A stretch of DNA of 6,482 bases, from the NCBI GenBank assembly GCA_946887085.1, contig CAMPKG010000197.1, positions 1-6,482 of the forward strand, read 5' to 3'. Shown one piece after another: positions 1 through 6,306 of this stretch (its first letter is position 1; each line of letters begins with the position of its first letter). The DNA is from an uncultured Sphingobacteriales bacterium. Its GTDB lineage: Bacteria; Bacteroidota; Bacteroidia; Chitinophagales; Chitinophagaceae. The position numbers and the translations under genes were made by a program. Below the pieces are notes generated by a model. The model did no database searches, was not told the origin of the DNA, and saw only the letters and a list, made by a program, of their open reading frames with translations.

Positions 1-465
1 GCTAACAGCACAGCACCACGTGATGGTAAATTCATTGAGAAACTGGGAACTTACAACCCGCTGAGTGTTCCGGCTACTATCCGTATCAACCGCGAGCGTT
101 CCCTGCACTGGCTGCAGAAAGGTGCACAGCCTACCAACACCTGCCGTCGTATCCTTTCGTTCAAAGGTGTGTTGTACCTGAAACACCTCATGCGCGGTGT
201 AGAGCTCAACCTGTTTGATGAGAAAACAGCATGGGAGAAATTCGAAGCATGGAATGGTGAGCATGAGCAACTGGTAGTAAAACGCGAAGAAGCTCATCGT
301 AAACACAAAGCAGAAAAGCGCCACGCTGCTATGGACGAATCAGTTCGTCGTGTAGAAGAGAAGATGGCTGCTAAAGCCGCTGCACAGGTTGCAGAAGCTG
401 AGGCTGACGTTGCCGGTGAGGAGGCAGAAGCTGCAAACGCAGAAAGCGAGAACCAGGAAGGTTAA
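1..465 (+). CDS. rpsP: 30S ribosomal protein S16, 5'-truncated by the window edge
   Basis: Structural protein of the 30S ribosomal subunit, binding 16S rRNA. The window starts inside the gene: frame 1 is open from base 1 to TAA at 463-465, giving 154 residues, and the first ~25-30 residues of a normal S16 are missing. The S16 core is plain: APRDGKFIEKLGTYNP near the start, then an INRERSLHWLQKGAQPT block, CRRILSFKGVLY and KHLMRGVEL. After the core, from about residue 85, comes a charged Ala/Glu/Lys-rich tail, which looks helical or disordered and ends ENQEG. Bacterial S16 is usually about 80-90 residues; long tails of this kind are familiar in Bacteroidota. A strong terminator follows directly, so the gene seems to be transcribed apart from what lies downstream. 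Identity is secure; the role of the tail is unknown. Confidence 0.95.
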   Translation, partial: ANSTAPRDGKFIEKLGTYNPLSVPATIRINRERSLHWLQKGAQPTNTCRRILSFKGVLYLKHLMRGVELNLFDEKTAWEKFEAWNGEHEQLVVKREEAHRKHKAEKRHAAMDESVRRVEEKMAAKAAAQVAEAEADVAGEEAEAANAESENQEG

Positions 466-488
466 TATTTCAGACAACTGATAATAGT

Positions 489-521
489 AAAAGCAACGAC
501 AGGAAAAGTCGTTGCTTTTTT
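489..521 (+). terminator. Rho-independent terminator of rpsP
   Basis: A perfect 12-bp stem, AAAAGCAACGAC (489-500) pairing with GTCGTTGCTTTT (508-519), encloses a 7-nt loop and runs into a T tract ending at 521. It lies 23 nt after the rpsP stop and separates the ribosomal gene from the methyltransferase gene. Confidence 0.9.
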
Positions 522-523
522 CA

Positions 524-531
524 TACTTTAG
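524..531 (+). promoter_or_regulatory. Possible -7 element for the methyltransferase-glycosyltransferase-acyltransferase run
   Basis: TACTTTAG differs at one base from the Bacteroidota -7 consensus TAnnTTTG. It sits just after the rpsP terminator and about 20 nt before the ATG at 551, where a promoter for the next transcript would be expected. No good -33 TTTG box is seen at normal spacing, because that position falls in the terminator hairpin. Weak call, made mainly on position. Confidence 0.25.
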
Positions 532-550
532 AGCGTTACTGCCCAACGAT

Positions 551-1288
551 ATGGATAAAAATTACGAGCAGCTCTATCATAACGAGGAAGACCATAATTG
601 GTGGTTTGTTTCGCGTCGAAACATGCTCATGAAACTTATCGACAAATACAACATCCCGAAAGATGCTCATATATTGGACATAGGTTGTGCCAGCGGGGTT
701 TTCCTTTCAGAACTTCAGGAGCGTGGATATAAGAACCTGTATGCACTTGATTATAGCGCCGAGGCTATAGAAGGTGTAAAGAAGAGAGGCATCCCCAACG
801 CCTATGTGATGGATGGGCATTATCCCGATTTTGAAGAAGGCAAATTTGACCTGATCGTTTCTTCGGACTCTTTAGAGCACCTGGAGCATGATGAAGTGGC
901 CTTGAAGAACTGGTATAAGATATTGAAGAAGGGCGGTTTAGGATTTGTGCTTGTACCGGCTTTTAATTTCCTCTGGACCCACCATGATGATATCAACTAT
1001 CACTTTCGCCGTTACACCACTGCCGACCTGAAGGAAAAAACGAAGAAAGTTGGTTTCAATGTTTTGTATTGGGGCTATAACTATGTTCTGCTGTTCCTGC
1101 CGACGGCGCTGGTTCGTTTGGTCATGAAGCAAACGCAAAAGAATAAAGAAGCAAAAGAGGGACAAATATTGCAAATGCCGGGGTGGATCAATAAGTTGCT
1201 CACTGCCTTACAGAACGCGGAGAACTTTTTTACGAAGTATATCAAATTCCCCTTTGGTGTTAGTGCGTTTGTAGTAGTGAAAAAATAA
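551..1288 (+). CDS. Class I SAM-dependent methyltransferase, envelope-glycan type
   Basis: Soluble 245-residue methyltransferase with a Rossmann fold. The SAM-binding motif I is HILDIGCASG at residues 40-49. The acidic end of strand 2 is ALDYS (65-69, Asp67). Motif IV is FDLIVSSDSLEHLEH (99-113). Then comes KKGGLGFVLVPA (126-137) and the segment LWTHHDDINYHFRRYT (141-156). That last HxDxxxxHxRRY pattern recurs in methyltransferases that sit beside polyprenyl-phosphate sugar transferases. The start is taken at the ATG at 551; the same frame opens earlier at a TTG at 512, but that lies inside the rpsP terminator. No Shine-Dalgarno is seen, which is normal for the phylum. The next gene, a membrane glycosyltransferase, starts 53 nt downstream, suggesting co-transcription and a sugar, lipid carrier or glycan as substrate. 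The actual methyl acceptor cannot be told from sequence. Confidence 0.85.
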   Translation: MDKNYEQLYHNEEDHNWWFVSRRNMLMKLIDKYNIPKDAHILDIGCASGVFLSELQERGYKNLYALDYSAEAIEGVKKRGIPNAYVMDGHYPDFEEGKFDLIVSSDSLEHLEHDEVALKNWYKILKKGGLGFVLVPAFNFLWTHHDDINYHFRRYTTADLKEKTKKVGFNVLYWGYNYVLLFLPTALVRLVMKQTQKNKEAKEGQILQMPGWINKLLTALQNAENFFTKYIKFPFGVSAFVVVKK

Positions 1289-1341
1289 CCGGCGATAGAA
1301 GAACTCAATCAGCATTTATTTATGTTATAATTTATTAGTCC

Positions 1342-3210
1342 ATGTACATTTTGCCTTTTTTAAGTAAAGATTATGGGCAGTCCGGCGATGAGTGGATTCA
1401 AATAGAGTTCGGCAAACACATCTGGGATTATTTTTTTAATGACAGTAAGCAGGCGCTGGATTATTCCAATATGTCGCACCAGTTCTCGCACCAGGAGTAC
1501 TATGGCGGTTTATTTGATTTTGGAACGCATGTCATCCACGAATGGTTCCCTTCCATTTCCGTTCTTGCACTCAGGCATTTTTTTAATGCCCTGCTTTCGG
1601 CCCTGTTGATGGTGTTCACAGGTCTGCTGGCAAGGAAGCTAAGCGGTAGCTGGGCCATCGGCGTGCTTGGCCTTTTATTCATCCTGTTTTCGCCGCGCAT
1701 TTTTGGCGAGGGTATGAACAATCCCAAGGATATACCATTGGCAACGGGATTTGCCGCCGGAGCTTATTTTCTTGTGAGCTTTTTATATGATGCTCCGCAA
1801 AGATTGTGGCGGAACGCATTGGGCATCGGACTTGCATTCGGGCTTTCATTTGGCGTGCGGTCGGCGGGCGGCTTTCTGTTGCTGGCATTTACCATGTTCT
1901 CGATCCTGGTCTATCTTATTCTCAACAAGCAATTTCGACAGCTGGTATTTCAAAACAATAATGCATTGTTTAAGAAAGGGGCGGCGGCGTTGGCGGCTAT
2001 GCTTTTACTTGGATACATTATTGGTTTGAGTACCTGGCCCTGGGGCTTGCAATCGCCGATAAGTAATCCTTTGGAATCGCTTTCAGGGATGACCAATCGT
2101 GAATCTTACCTCAGGGTTCTTTTTGAAGGCCGCTACCGGATGAATAACAACTTGCCGTGGTATTATGAGTTCAAGTGGATATTTATTTCGAATCCTTTGA
2201 TAGTACTTGCAGGATTTATTGTTTTCATCGTCTCCATTATACTTCCCCGCAGGCCTTACGGAGGGTTTACCTTCTTCATAATACTCTTTGGCGCATTTTT
2301 CCCGCTGGTGTACATGGTCTACAAAAATTCTACAGTGTACGATACATGGCGCCATGTATTCTTTGTGTACCCCTTTTGGGTTGCCGGCGGTGCATTAGGT
2401 TTCCATCACCTTCGCCAATACATGAAAGCCGAAAACTTGTTTAATGTACCGGTGTTTATAGCGATAGCCGGCCTGTTGCCGGCGATCGTCTGGACGGTAA
2501 GAAGCCATCCCAACCAAGGCGTTTATTTCAATGAACTGGTGGGTGGCCCTGCAGGTGCCTACGGATATTATGACCTTGATTACTACCAGAATTCCGGAAA
2601 GCAAGCTGCTGACTGGATCAAAAAGAATATTAAGCCAACGCCGGGCCGAAAGGTTATTGTCGCATCAAACCTCAGCGCGCACCATAATTACTTTTGGGAA
2701 GATACCGCATGGATAAGTGCCGTGTATGTAAGGTATTCAGAACGGCATGGTAAAGACTGGGATTACTATATAACCTATCCAAGGTATATCTCCGCGGAAT
2801 TGCTGCAGAATGATGCATGGGGCAAAAAAGACGCCGTGCATTGGGTAGAGATCGACGGAGCGCCGCTGAGCATTATTTTAGAGCGCAAAACCAAAGCCGG
2901 TATTGCAGCTTTCGAGGCGTTTGAGAAGAAAGATTATAATGTTGCGATCCAAAAATATAGAGAGCTTTTGTCTGAGGATGCCACCGACGAAAATGCGTAT
3001 TTCTATTATGCTATAGCGCTGGCATACGTGGGCGAGCTCGATTCTTCGATCGCGGCCATGAACAAAGCCCTGGAGCTCGACCCTTCGCGCTCTGATTTTT
3101 ATGATATGCTGTCAAAGATATATGGCGCCAAGGGCGATATGGCAAACGCACAGCAAGCCATGCTGAAGGCCCAGGGCATACTTATGGAAGAGCAGGGCGA
3201 AGAGGAATAA
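1342..3210 (+). CDS. GT-C/PMT-like membrane glycosyltransferase with C-terminal TPR domain
   Basis: Polytopic inner-membrane protein of 622 residues resembling the GT39/ArnT-like GT-C superfamily, whose members transfer a sugar from a polyprenyl-phosphate donor on the periplasmic face. The first loop carries the acidic pair Asp16-Glu17 in KDYGQSGDEW (9-18), the usual catalytic/metal site. MNNPKD (125-130) is another family mark. About nine hydrophobic helices lie between residues 72 and 387, with an Arg/Pro-rich turn (LPRRPYGG) near 300. HPNQGVYFNELVGG and YYDLDYYQNSGK follow (about 388-425), a block I recognise from this family. Residues 518-612 form about two to three TPR-like helix pairs (YFYYAIALAYVGELD, AMNKALELDPSR). 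The ATG is the only usable start, yet only MYILPFL remains of the expected first membrane helix; see findings. The acyltransferase starts 5 nt after the stop. Donor and acceptor are unknown. Confidence 0.8.
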   Translation: MYILPFLSKDYGQSGDEWIQIEFGKHIWDYFFNDSKQALDYSNMSHQFSHQEYYGGLFDFGTHVIHEWFPSISVLALRHFFNALLSALLMVFTGLLARKLSGSWAIGVLGLLFILFSPRIFGEGMNNPKDIPLATGFAAGAYFLVSFLYDAPQRLWRNALGIGLAFGLSFGVRSAGGFLLLAFTMFSILVYLILNKQFRQLVFQNNNALFKKGAAALAAMLLLGYIIGLSTWPWGLQSPISNPLESLSGMTNRESYLRVLFEGRYRMNNNLPWYYEFKWIFISNPLIVLAGFIVFIVSIILPRRPYGGFTFFIILFGAFFPLVYMVYKNSTVYDTWRHVFFVYPFWVAGGALGFHHLRQYMKAENLFNVPVFIAIAGLLPAIVWTVRSHPNQGVYFNELVGGPAGAYGYYDLDYYQNSGKQAADWIKKNIKPTPGRKVIVASNLSAHHNYFWEDTAWISAVYVRYSERHGKDWDYYITYPRYISAELLQNDAWGKKDAVHWVEIDGAPLSIILERKTKAGIAAFEAFEKKDYNVAIQKYRELLSEDATDENAYFYYAIALAYVGELDSSIAAMNKALELDPSRSDFYDMLSKIYGAKGDMANAQQAMLKAQGILMEEQGEEE

Positions 3211-3215
3211 ACCTG

Positions 3216-4337
3216 ATGAAGATGGAAGCCCAGGTGTCTGCAATAGCTAGTTCGTCGAGGCGTCATTTTCACACCTTCGATGCCCTGAGGTTTTTGGCGT
3301 TCTTCAAGGTGTTCCTGTTGCATGTGCCCATAGTCGCATTTCCATGGTTTAATTTCATCAGGGCAGGTGGCGGTATTGGCGTGCAGTTCTTTTTTGTGCT
3401 GAGCGGTTTTCTCATTACATACATCATTATCGAAGAGAAGGAGCGGACCGGCCACCTCAACCTCAGGAACTTTTTTGTGCGCAGGATACTGCGCATCTGG
3501 CCGCTTTATTACCTCATGGTTTTGGTAGCATATGCCACACCATATGTGCTTGAACGATTTCTTCATCTTTCGTCTTCTGGCGAAGGGTACGAACCTAACA
3601 TCTGGATGTCGGTCTTCTTCCTGGAGAACTATAAAATGATGGCTACACATCAACATGCAAATGTTTCGCCGCTGAGTGTCATGTGGTCGCTGTGCATCGA
3701 AGAGCATTTTTACATTGTTTGGGGATTGCTTTTGTATTTCATCCGTGTCCGGCACCTGCCGGTGGTAATCATCACATCGATCTTAACAGGCATAATATGC
3801 CGGCTTATTTATGTGCAGAACGATATACCCACCAGCGACCTGTTCACCAATATTGATCTGTTTGCTTTTGGCGCCCTGCCGGCTTATTTTCTTGTGAAGC
3901 AACGCCTAAAAACAGAAGAGTTTATTGCCGGTATTCCCCTTGCCATAAAATGGATATTTATCGCAATGCTGCTGGCCATGGTGCTTATTTGCTCTCAGTA
4001 TAAAAAGGATGCAGAGTTTATAGGCCTTACATCGCTCCTCGGGTTCGGATTTTGTGTTCTGATCGCTTTGATACTTCCTGAAGCGAATCGGCTAAAAGTG
4101 AGTGATTCGAATCTTATCAGCAAAATGGGCGTTTATACCTACGGGTTATACCTGTACCATACGCTTGTTATCAACTTGCTGAAACAGGTGTTTACAAGGC
4201 AGCAGTGGCGATTGGACCAGCCAGGGTGGACGGTAACCTTCTTTGCATTGGCATTACTGCTATCAGTATTATGCAGTTACCTCTCGTATCATCTCTACGA
4301 GAAATATTTTCTCCGGTTGAAAAAATACTTCCGTTAG
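3216..4337 (+). CDS. Acyltransferase 3 (OafA/YrhL-like) membrane O-acyltransferase
   Basis: Integral membrane protein of 373 residues that would transfer an acyl (often acetyl) group to a sugar hydroxyl on an envelope glycan. Family marks, in order: FDALRFLAFFKVFLLHV (21-37) with the catalytic-region Arg25 and His36; GVQFFFVLSGFLITY (55-69); FFVRRILRIWPLYYL (86-100); and MWSLCIEEHFYIVWG (156-170) with Glu162/Glu163. Around ten hydrophobic helices extend to the C-terminus, and GVYTYGLYLYHTLVINLL near residue 307 is also typical. There is no fused SGNH domain, and the length fits the compact single-domain form. A second ATG lies two codons in (3222) and cannot be excluded as the start. The gene follows the glycosyltransferase stop by 5 nt, so the two are very probably translated from one message. 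The acceptor is unknown; neighbours point to a lipid-linked or surface glycan. Confidence 0.9.
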   Translation: MKMEAQVSAIASSSRRHFHTFDALRFLAFFKVFLLHVPIVAFPWFNFIRAGGGIGVQFFFVLSGFLITYIIIEEKERTGHLNLRNFFVRRILRIWPLYYLMVLVAYATPYVLERFLHLSSSGEGYEPNIWMSVFFLENYKMMATHQHANVSPLSVMWSLCIEEHFYIVWGLLLYFIRVRHLPVVIITSILTGIICRLIYVQNDIPTSDLFTNIDLFAFGALPAYFLVKQRLKTEEFIAGIPLAIKWIFIAMLLAMVLICSQYKKDAEFIGLTSLLGFGFCVLIALILPEANRLKVSDSNLISKMGVYTYGLYLYHTLVINLLKQVFTRQQWRLDQPGWTVTFFALALLLSVLCSYLSYHLYEKYFLRLKKYFR

Positions 4338-4342
4338 CGTTG

Positions 4343-4453
4343 TTAGTTGTTAATGAAAACGATAGCGGCAATGATGAGGTAAATAAAAACCAGGGTTGCG
4401 GTAAGCCATTTTGATCGTACTGCAGATTGTTTCAGGGGCAATTTTTGAGACAT
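4343..4453 (-). CDS. Putative single-helix membrane microprotein (36 aa)
   Basis: A 36-codon ORF with ATG at 4453-4451 and TAA at 4345-4343. The N-terminus MSQKLPLKQSAVRSKWL carries five basic residues (K4, K8, R13, K15 and none acidic, with the Ser/Gln-rich remainder uncharged), followed by one hydrophobic stretch TATLVFIYLIIAAIVFI and a short NN tail. Basic segment first and helix second predicts an inner-membrane protein with its N-terminus in the cytoplasm. The ORF converges on the acyltransferase gene with only 5 nt between the two stops. I do not recognise a family. The whole helix falls in one uninterrupted frame, which argues for a real gene, but the ORF is short enough to arise by chance and no clear promoter was found upstream. 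Confidence 0.5.
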   Translation of the reverse strand: MSQKLPLKQSAVRSKWLTATLVFIYLIIAAIVFINN

Positions 4454-4694
4454 CTTTATAGTGTTTTCCAGGGGTATTGAATTAGTTCTCAAAGTCAGTT
4501 CCAATTGTCAATATAGTAACTTGTTTTATTAAACGGTAATTCCCGCAACATTATTATTCTCTTCACATGATTTATTGCATACGCCAAATAGAAAATATCA
4601 AATACTAAGCCAATTTTTCAACCACATAGTATTGGATTTTCTTTTTACTCAAATATGACTGACTGCTCGGGGCGCATGACCCCGGAAAGCTCGC
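4454..4694. other. AT-rich intergenic stretch with two weak hairpins
   Basis: No ORF of more than about 18 codons with an ATG was found here on either strand. Two palindromes stand out. One is CGGGG/CCCCG with a 7-nt loop at 4668-4684, just past the stop of the redox gene on the minus strand; it has no T tract. The other is AATACTA (4601-4607) with TAGTATT (4627-4633), followed on the plus strand by a T-rich run to 4646. The second could be a weak terminator for the plus-strand run, which otherwise has no visible terminator near its last gene. Neither is firm. Confidence 0.4.
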
Positions 4695-5585
4695 TTACTC
4701 AGCCTTGTCCGATCTCAGCCATTTTTCGATCACCGATTGATCCAGCTGGATATAATTGCTTTCGGCCTCTACATAACTGTTATTGACGCCGTAGATAACC
4801 GGCCATGCAAAACCAACCATATTGGTAAAACTATCGGCATCCAGCCTGGTATGAGGTATGTCGATAGCTTTTGTCTCGGTCCAGAACGATTCAAGGTATT
4901 TGTCCTTGCCTGCTATCACAAAGTAAAAGGGTAGGGAAGGGTTTCGCTGTTTCATGATATGCATCTTATGAGCGGCCATCCTGCAATGAGCGCAGCTAAG
5001 ACTAAGGAAGGAGATGACGTGCTTGCCTTCCGACAGGCCGGCTGGCGCCGGGGGACGAGCTGCCCTGGGGTTAAACAGGGGTGATAAATTCAGATAGAAT
5101 TTTTGTTTTATCGTCCATTGGTTGTCGGGTATGGCAAACAGGAATCTCTGCCAATAGAAAGTAAGGCCCCGGTGAAAGCGCATCAGCAGCAAAATGAACC
5201 CGATCAGCACGAGGTTTTTTATCAATGACTGAGAAGCGGTCATCGTGAGTTTGTCGCCGAAACATCCGCAGTTAACGTCATCGCCAACGGTAGCCCATAA
5301 GTAAAGGAGGTACACTGAAAATATCACCAGCAACAGAAGCGCTGCTCTCAATGGTATTTTTTTACCGCCCCAAAGATGTGCTGCTATCATCACCCCCAGC
5401 GCCACTTCTACGCCTATCAATAAGCGGGCAATGATAGCCGATACCGTCCACGGCAGTCCGGTAAACTCAACTATAGTATACTCAAAATTCTGGATAGGGT
5501 CAAGCTTGGTCCATCCTGAGTAGATAAAGGTGGTCCCAACAAGGATGGCGATCAGTGCCAGGCATATCCTCCTGATATTCTTCAT
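4695..5585 (-). CDS. MauE/DoxX-type membrane protein fused to a thioredoxin-like domain
   Basis: Predicted thiol-disulfide redox protein of 296 residues in the inner membrane. Residues 1-150 hold four hydrophobic helices (about 7-24, 48-70, 80-100 and 120-136). FIYSGWTKL (20-28) follows helix 1, as in DoxX/MauE proteins. NCGCFGD (105-111) lies between helices 3 and 4, giving the Cys106/Cys108 pair typical of MauE-like proteins. After a Pro/Ala-rich linker (173-185) comes a thioredoxin-like domain: strand VISFLSLS, then CAHC (198-201) at the head of a helix, and FAWPVIYG (259-266) with Pro262 in the cis-proline position. The plan parallels VKOR-thioredoxin fusions, where the membrane cysteines reoxidise the soluble CxxC. 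The start at 5585 is the only reasonable one, since the next Met is residue 66. A terminator sits just upstream, and Cys-rich lipoprotein genes precede it. Partner and electron acceptor are inferred, not shown. Confidence 0.8.
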   Translation of the reverse strand: MKNIRRICLALIAILVGTTFIYSGWTKLDPIQNFEYTIVEFTGLPWTVSAIIARLLIGVEVALGVMIAAHLWGGKKIPLRAALLLLVIFSVYLLYLWATVGDDVNCGCFGDKLTMTASQSLIKNLVLIGFILLLMRFHRGLTFYWQRFLFAIPDNQWTIKQKFYLNLSPLFNPRAARPPAPAGLSEGKHVISFLSLSCAHCRMAAHKMHIMKQRNPSLPFYFVIAGKDKYLESFWTETKAIDIPHTRLDADSFTNMVGFAWPVIYGVNNSYVEAESNYIQLDQSVIEKWLRSDKAE

Positions 5586-5591
5586 TATGCG

Positions 5592-5628
5592 AAAATAAAA
5601 AAGGGCAACTATTTTATTAGATGCCCTT
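5592..5628 (-). terminator. Hairpin terminator between lipoprotein gene and redox gene
   Basis: On the minus strand, AAGGGCATCTA pairs with TAGTTGCCCTT (one T-T mismatch, 6-nt loop ATAAAA) and runs straight into TTTTTTATTTTC. The core arms are 5622-5628 and 5601-5607. It begins 17 nt after the lipoprotein stop at 5646. Only 15 nt separate the stem from the ATG of the redox gene at 5585, so it may act as an attenuator for that gene rather than a full stop. Confidence 0.8.
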
Positions 5629-5645
5629 GGTAATTTGATTGGAAA

Positions 5646-5882
5646 CTAATTAAGCGTGCACTCAGTCGTTCCGGTTGTGCCGCTTGGCCCGGTTGTAGAC
5701 GCTTTGTAGTCTTCACAAGCTGCTTCAGCATCTTTCTTGGTTTGCTTACCCAGGTCGTTAGTAACCTCCGTTACCACCTGGCCATTCACGGTAACCTTGC
5801 AAGTGCAGGTGTAGTCTTTTTTGCAAGAAGTGAAAGCTACGGCAAACAATGCCAAGGTTGCGATAGTGGCGATCTTTTTCAT
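5646..5882 (-). CDS. Small Cys-rich lipoprotein, paralogue A (78 aa)
   Basis: Secreted lipoprotein of unknown function. Residues 1-19 form a signal peptide (MKKIATIATLALFAVAFTS) and Cys20 is the lipidated residue in an AFTSC lipobox, read by signal peptidase II. The mature part starts CKKDYTCTC, then has NGQVV, DLGKQ, KKDAEAAC (49-56), a Ser/Thr/Gly-rich loop (61-73), and ends ECTLN. Cysteines 26, 28, 56 and 75 are kept in the two neighbouring paralogues, so two disulfides in the mature domain are likely. The gene lies 44 nt after paralogue B with no terminator between, so the two are probably co-transcribed; TACTTTTT in that gap is only a weak promoter match. I know this short SCKKDYTCxC type as hypothetical proteins in Bacteroidota, with no assigned role. 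Confidence 0.85.
   Translation of the reverse strand: MKKIATIATLALFAVAFTSCKKDYTCTCKVTVNGQVVTEVTNDLGKQTKKDAEAACEDYKASTTGPSGTTGTTECTLN
5805..5849. repeat. 45-nt near-identical repeat, copy in lipoprotein A
   Basis: Matches 6059-6103 base for base except at three positions. It covers the codons from the end of the signal peptide to the CxC motif, and contains 20 identical bases (5830-5849 and 6084-6103). It marks recent duplication or gene conversion between paralogues A and B. Confidence 0.8.
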
Positions 5883-5926
5883 GTTTAGATGATTTAGGAT
5901 GGAAAAAGTAGACTTAACACTTAGAA

Positions 5927-6136
5927 CTATTTCAGCTTACAAGTTCCGCCAACGGGAGATGCTGCTGCATGTAATGCATCGCATTTGTCTTGAGCGTCTT
6001 TTTTCGTTGTTTTGATCTCGCTTGAGCTGTTCAATGCGGCATTAGCATAAGTGCATTCGCAGGTGTAGTCCTTTTTGCATGATGTGAAAGCTACGGCAAA
6101 CAAGGCGAGCATTGCTAGGGTGGTAATTTTTTTCAT
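5927..6136 (-). CDS. Small Cys-rich lipoprotein, paralogue B (69 aa)
   Basis: Second member of the lipoprotein cluster. The signal peptide MKKITTLAMLALFAVAFTS is almost the same as that of paralogue A, with Cys20 as the lipidation site. The mature part is CKKDYTCEC, a short Asn/Ser-rich stretch, then TTKKDAQDKC (43-52), an Ala-rich loop and GGTCKLK at the end. Cysteines 26, 28, 52 and 66 match those of A, with shorter spacing in both gaps. The leader is A-rich (AAAAAAAGAAAAA directly before ATG), as expected for translation in this phylum, and a good -7 promoter element lies about 25 nt upstream. This gene is therefore probably the first of a two-gene unit with paralogue A. The location (inner or outer membrane, facing in or out) cannot be read safely from KKD after the cysteine. 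Confidence 0.85.
   Translation of the reverse strand: MKKITTLAMLALFAVAFTSCKKDYTCECTYANAALNSSSEIKTTKKDAQDKCDALHAAASPVGGTCKLK
6059..6103. repeat. 45-nt near-identical repeat, copy in lipoprotein B
   Basis: Partner of 5805-5849, in the same orientation and at the same place in the coding sequence, with 42 of 45 bases identical. Confidence 0.8.
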
Positions 6137-6160
6137 TTTTTTCTTTTTTTAGTTTGGCAG

Positions 6161-6168
6161 CAAATATA
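6161..6168 (-). promoter_or_regulatory. Bacteroidota -7 promoter element for lipoproteins B and A
   Basis: The minus strand reads TATATTTG, a full match to the TAnnTTTG -7 consensus of Bacteroidota primary sigma factors. It lies 24 nt before the ATG at 6136, leaving a short A-rich leader. About 19 nt further upstream there is only GGTTTTT, a poor -33 box. Position between a terminator and a gene start supports the call. Confidence 0.6.
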
Positions 6169-6259
6169 ATAGCCAGGTTCTAAAAACCATATAGAAGCAA
6201 GCATTTATTTGCAAATTCACTACCCGCCGCCGCAAAACACATGACGGAAATTGTCTATA

Positions 6260-6292
6260 AACAAAAAGGGCGTCACCGACGCCCTTTTTTTC
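6260..6292 (-). terminator. Rho-independent terminator of lipoprotein C
   Basis: A perfect 12-bp stem, AAAAAGGGCGTC (6263-6274) with GACGCCCTTTTT (6278-6289), has a 3-nt loop. On the minus strand the stem is followed by TTTTTGTTT, 14 nt or so after the stop at 6307. A run of seven T on the plus-strand side means it could work in both directions. Confidence 0.9.
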
Positions 6293-6306
6293 AAAAAATC
6301 GTAAAC

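Noticed and set aside
512..550. Upstream TTG start for the methyltransferase
   Set aside because: It lies inside the rpsP terminator hairpin, and the added 13 residues do not look like part of a methyltransferase; ATG at 551 is better.
3099..3755. A 218-codon minus-strand open frame across the glycosyltransferase-acyltransferase junction
   Set aside because: It overlaps two well-supported genes on the other strand, and its translation is rich in Cys, His and Lys with no recognisable domain; it is a shadow frame.
4485..4510. Promoter for the microprotein (TGACTTTG on the minus strand)
   Set aside because: One mismatch to TAnnTTTG at the important second base and no -33 box at proper spacing; too weak in AT-rich DNA.
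4668..4684. CGGGG/CCCCG hairpin after the redox gene as its terminator
   Set aside because: The stem is only 5 bp and no T tract follows on the minus strand, so I do not call it a terminator.
5883..5926. Separate promoter for lipoprotein A (TACTTTTT on the minus strand)
   Set aside because: The last base of the -7 consensus is missing and no -33 box fits; co-transcription with B is simpler.
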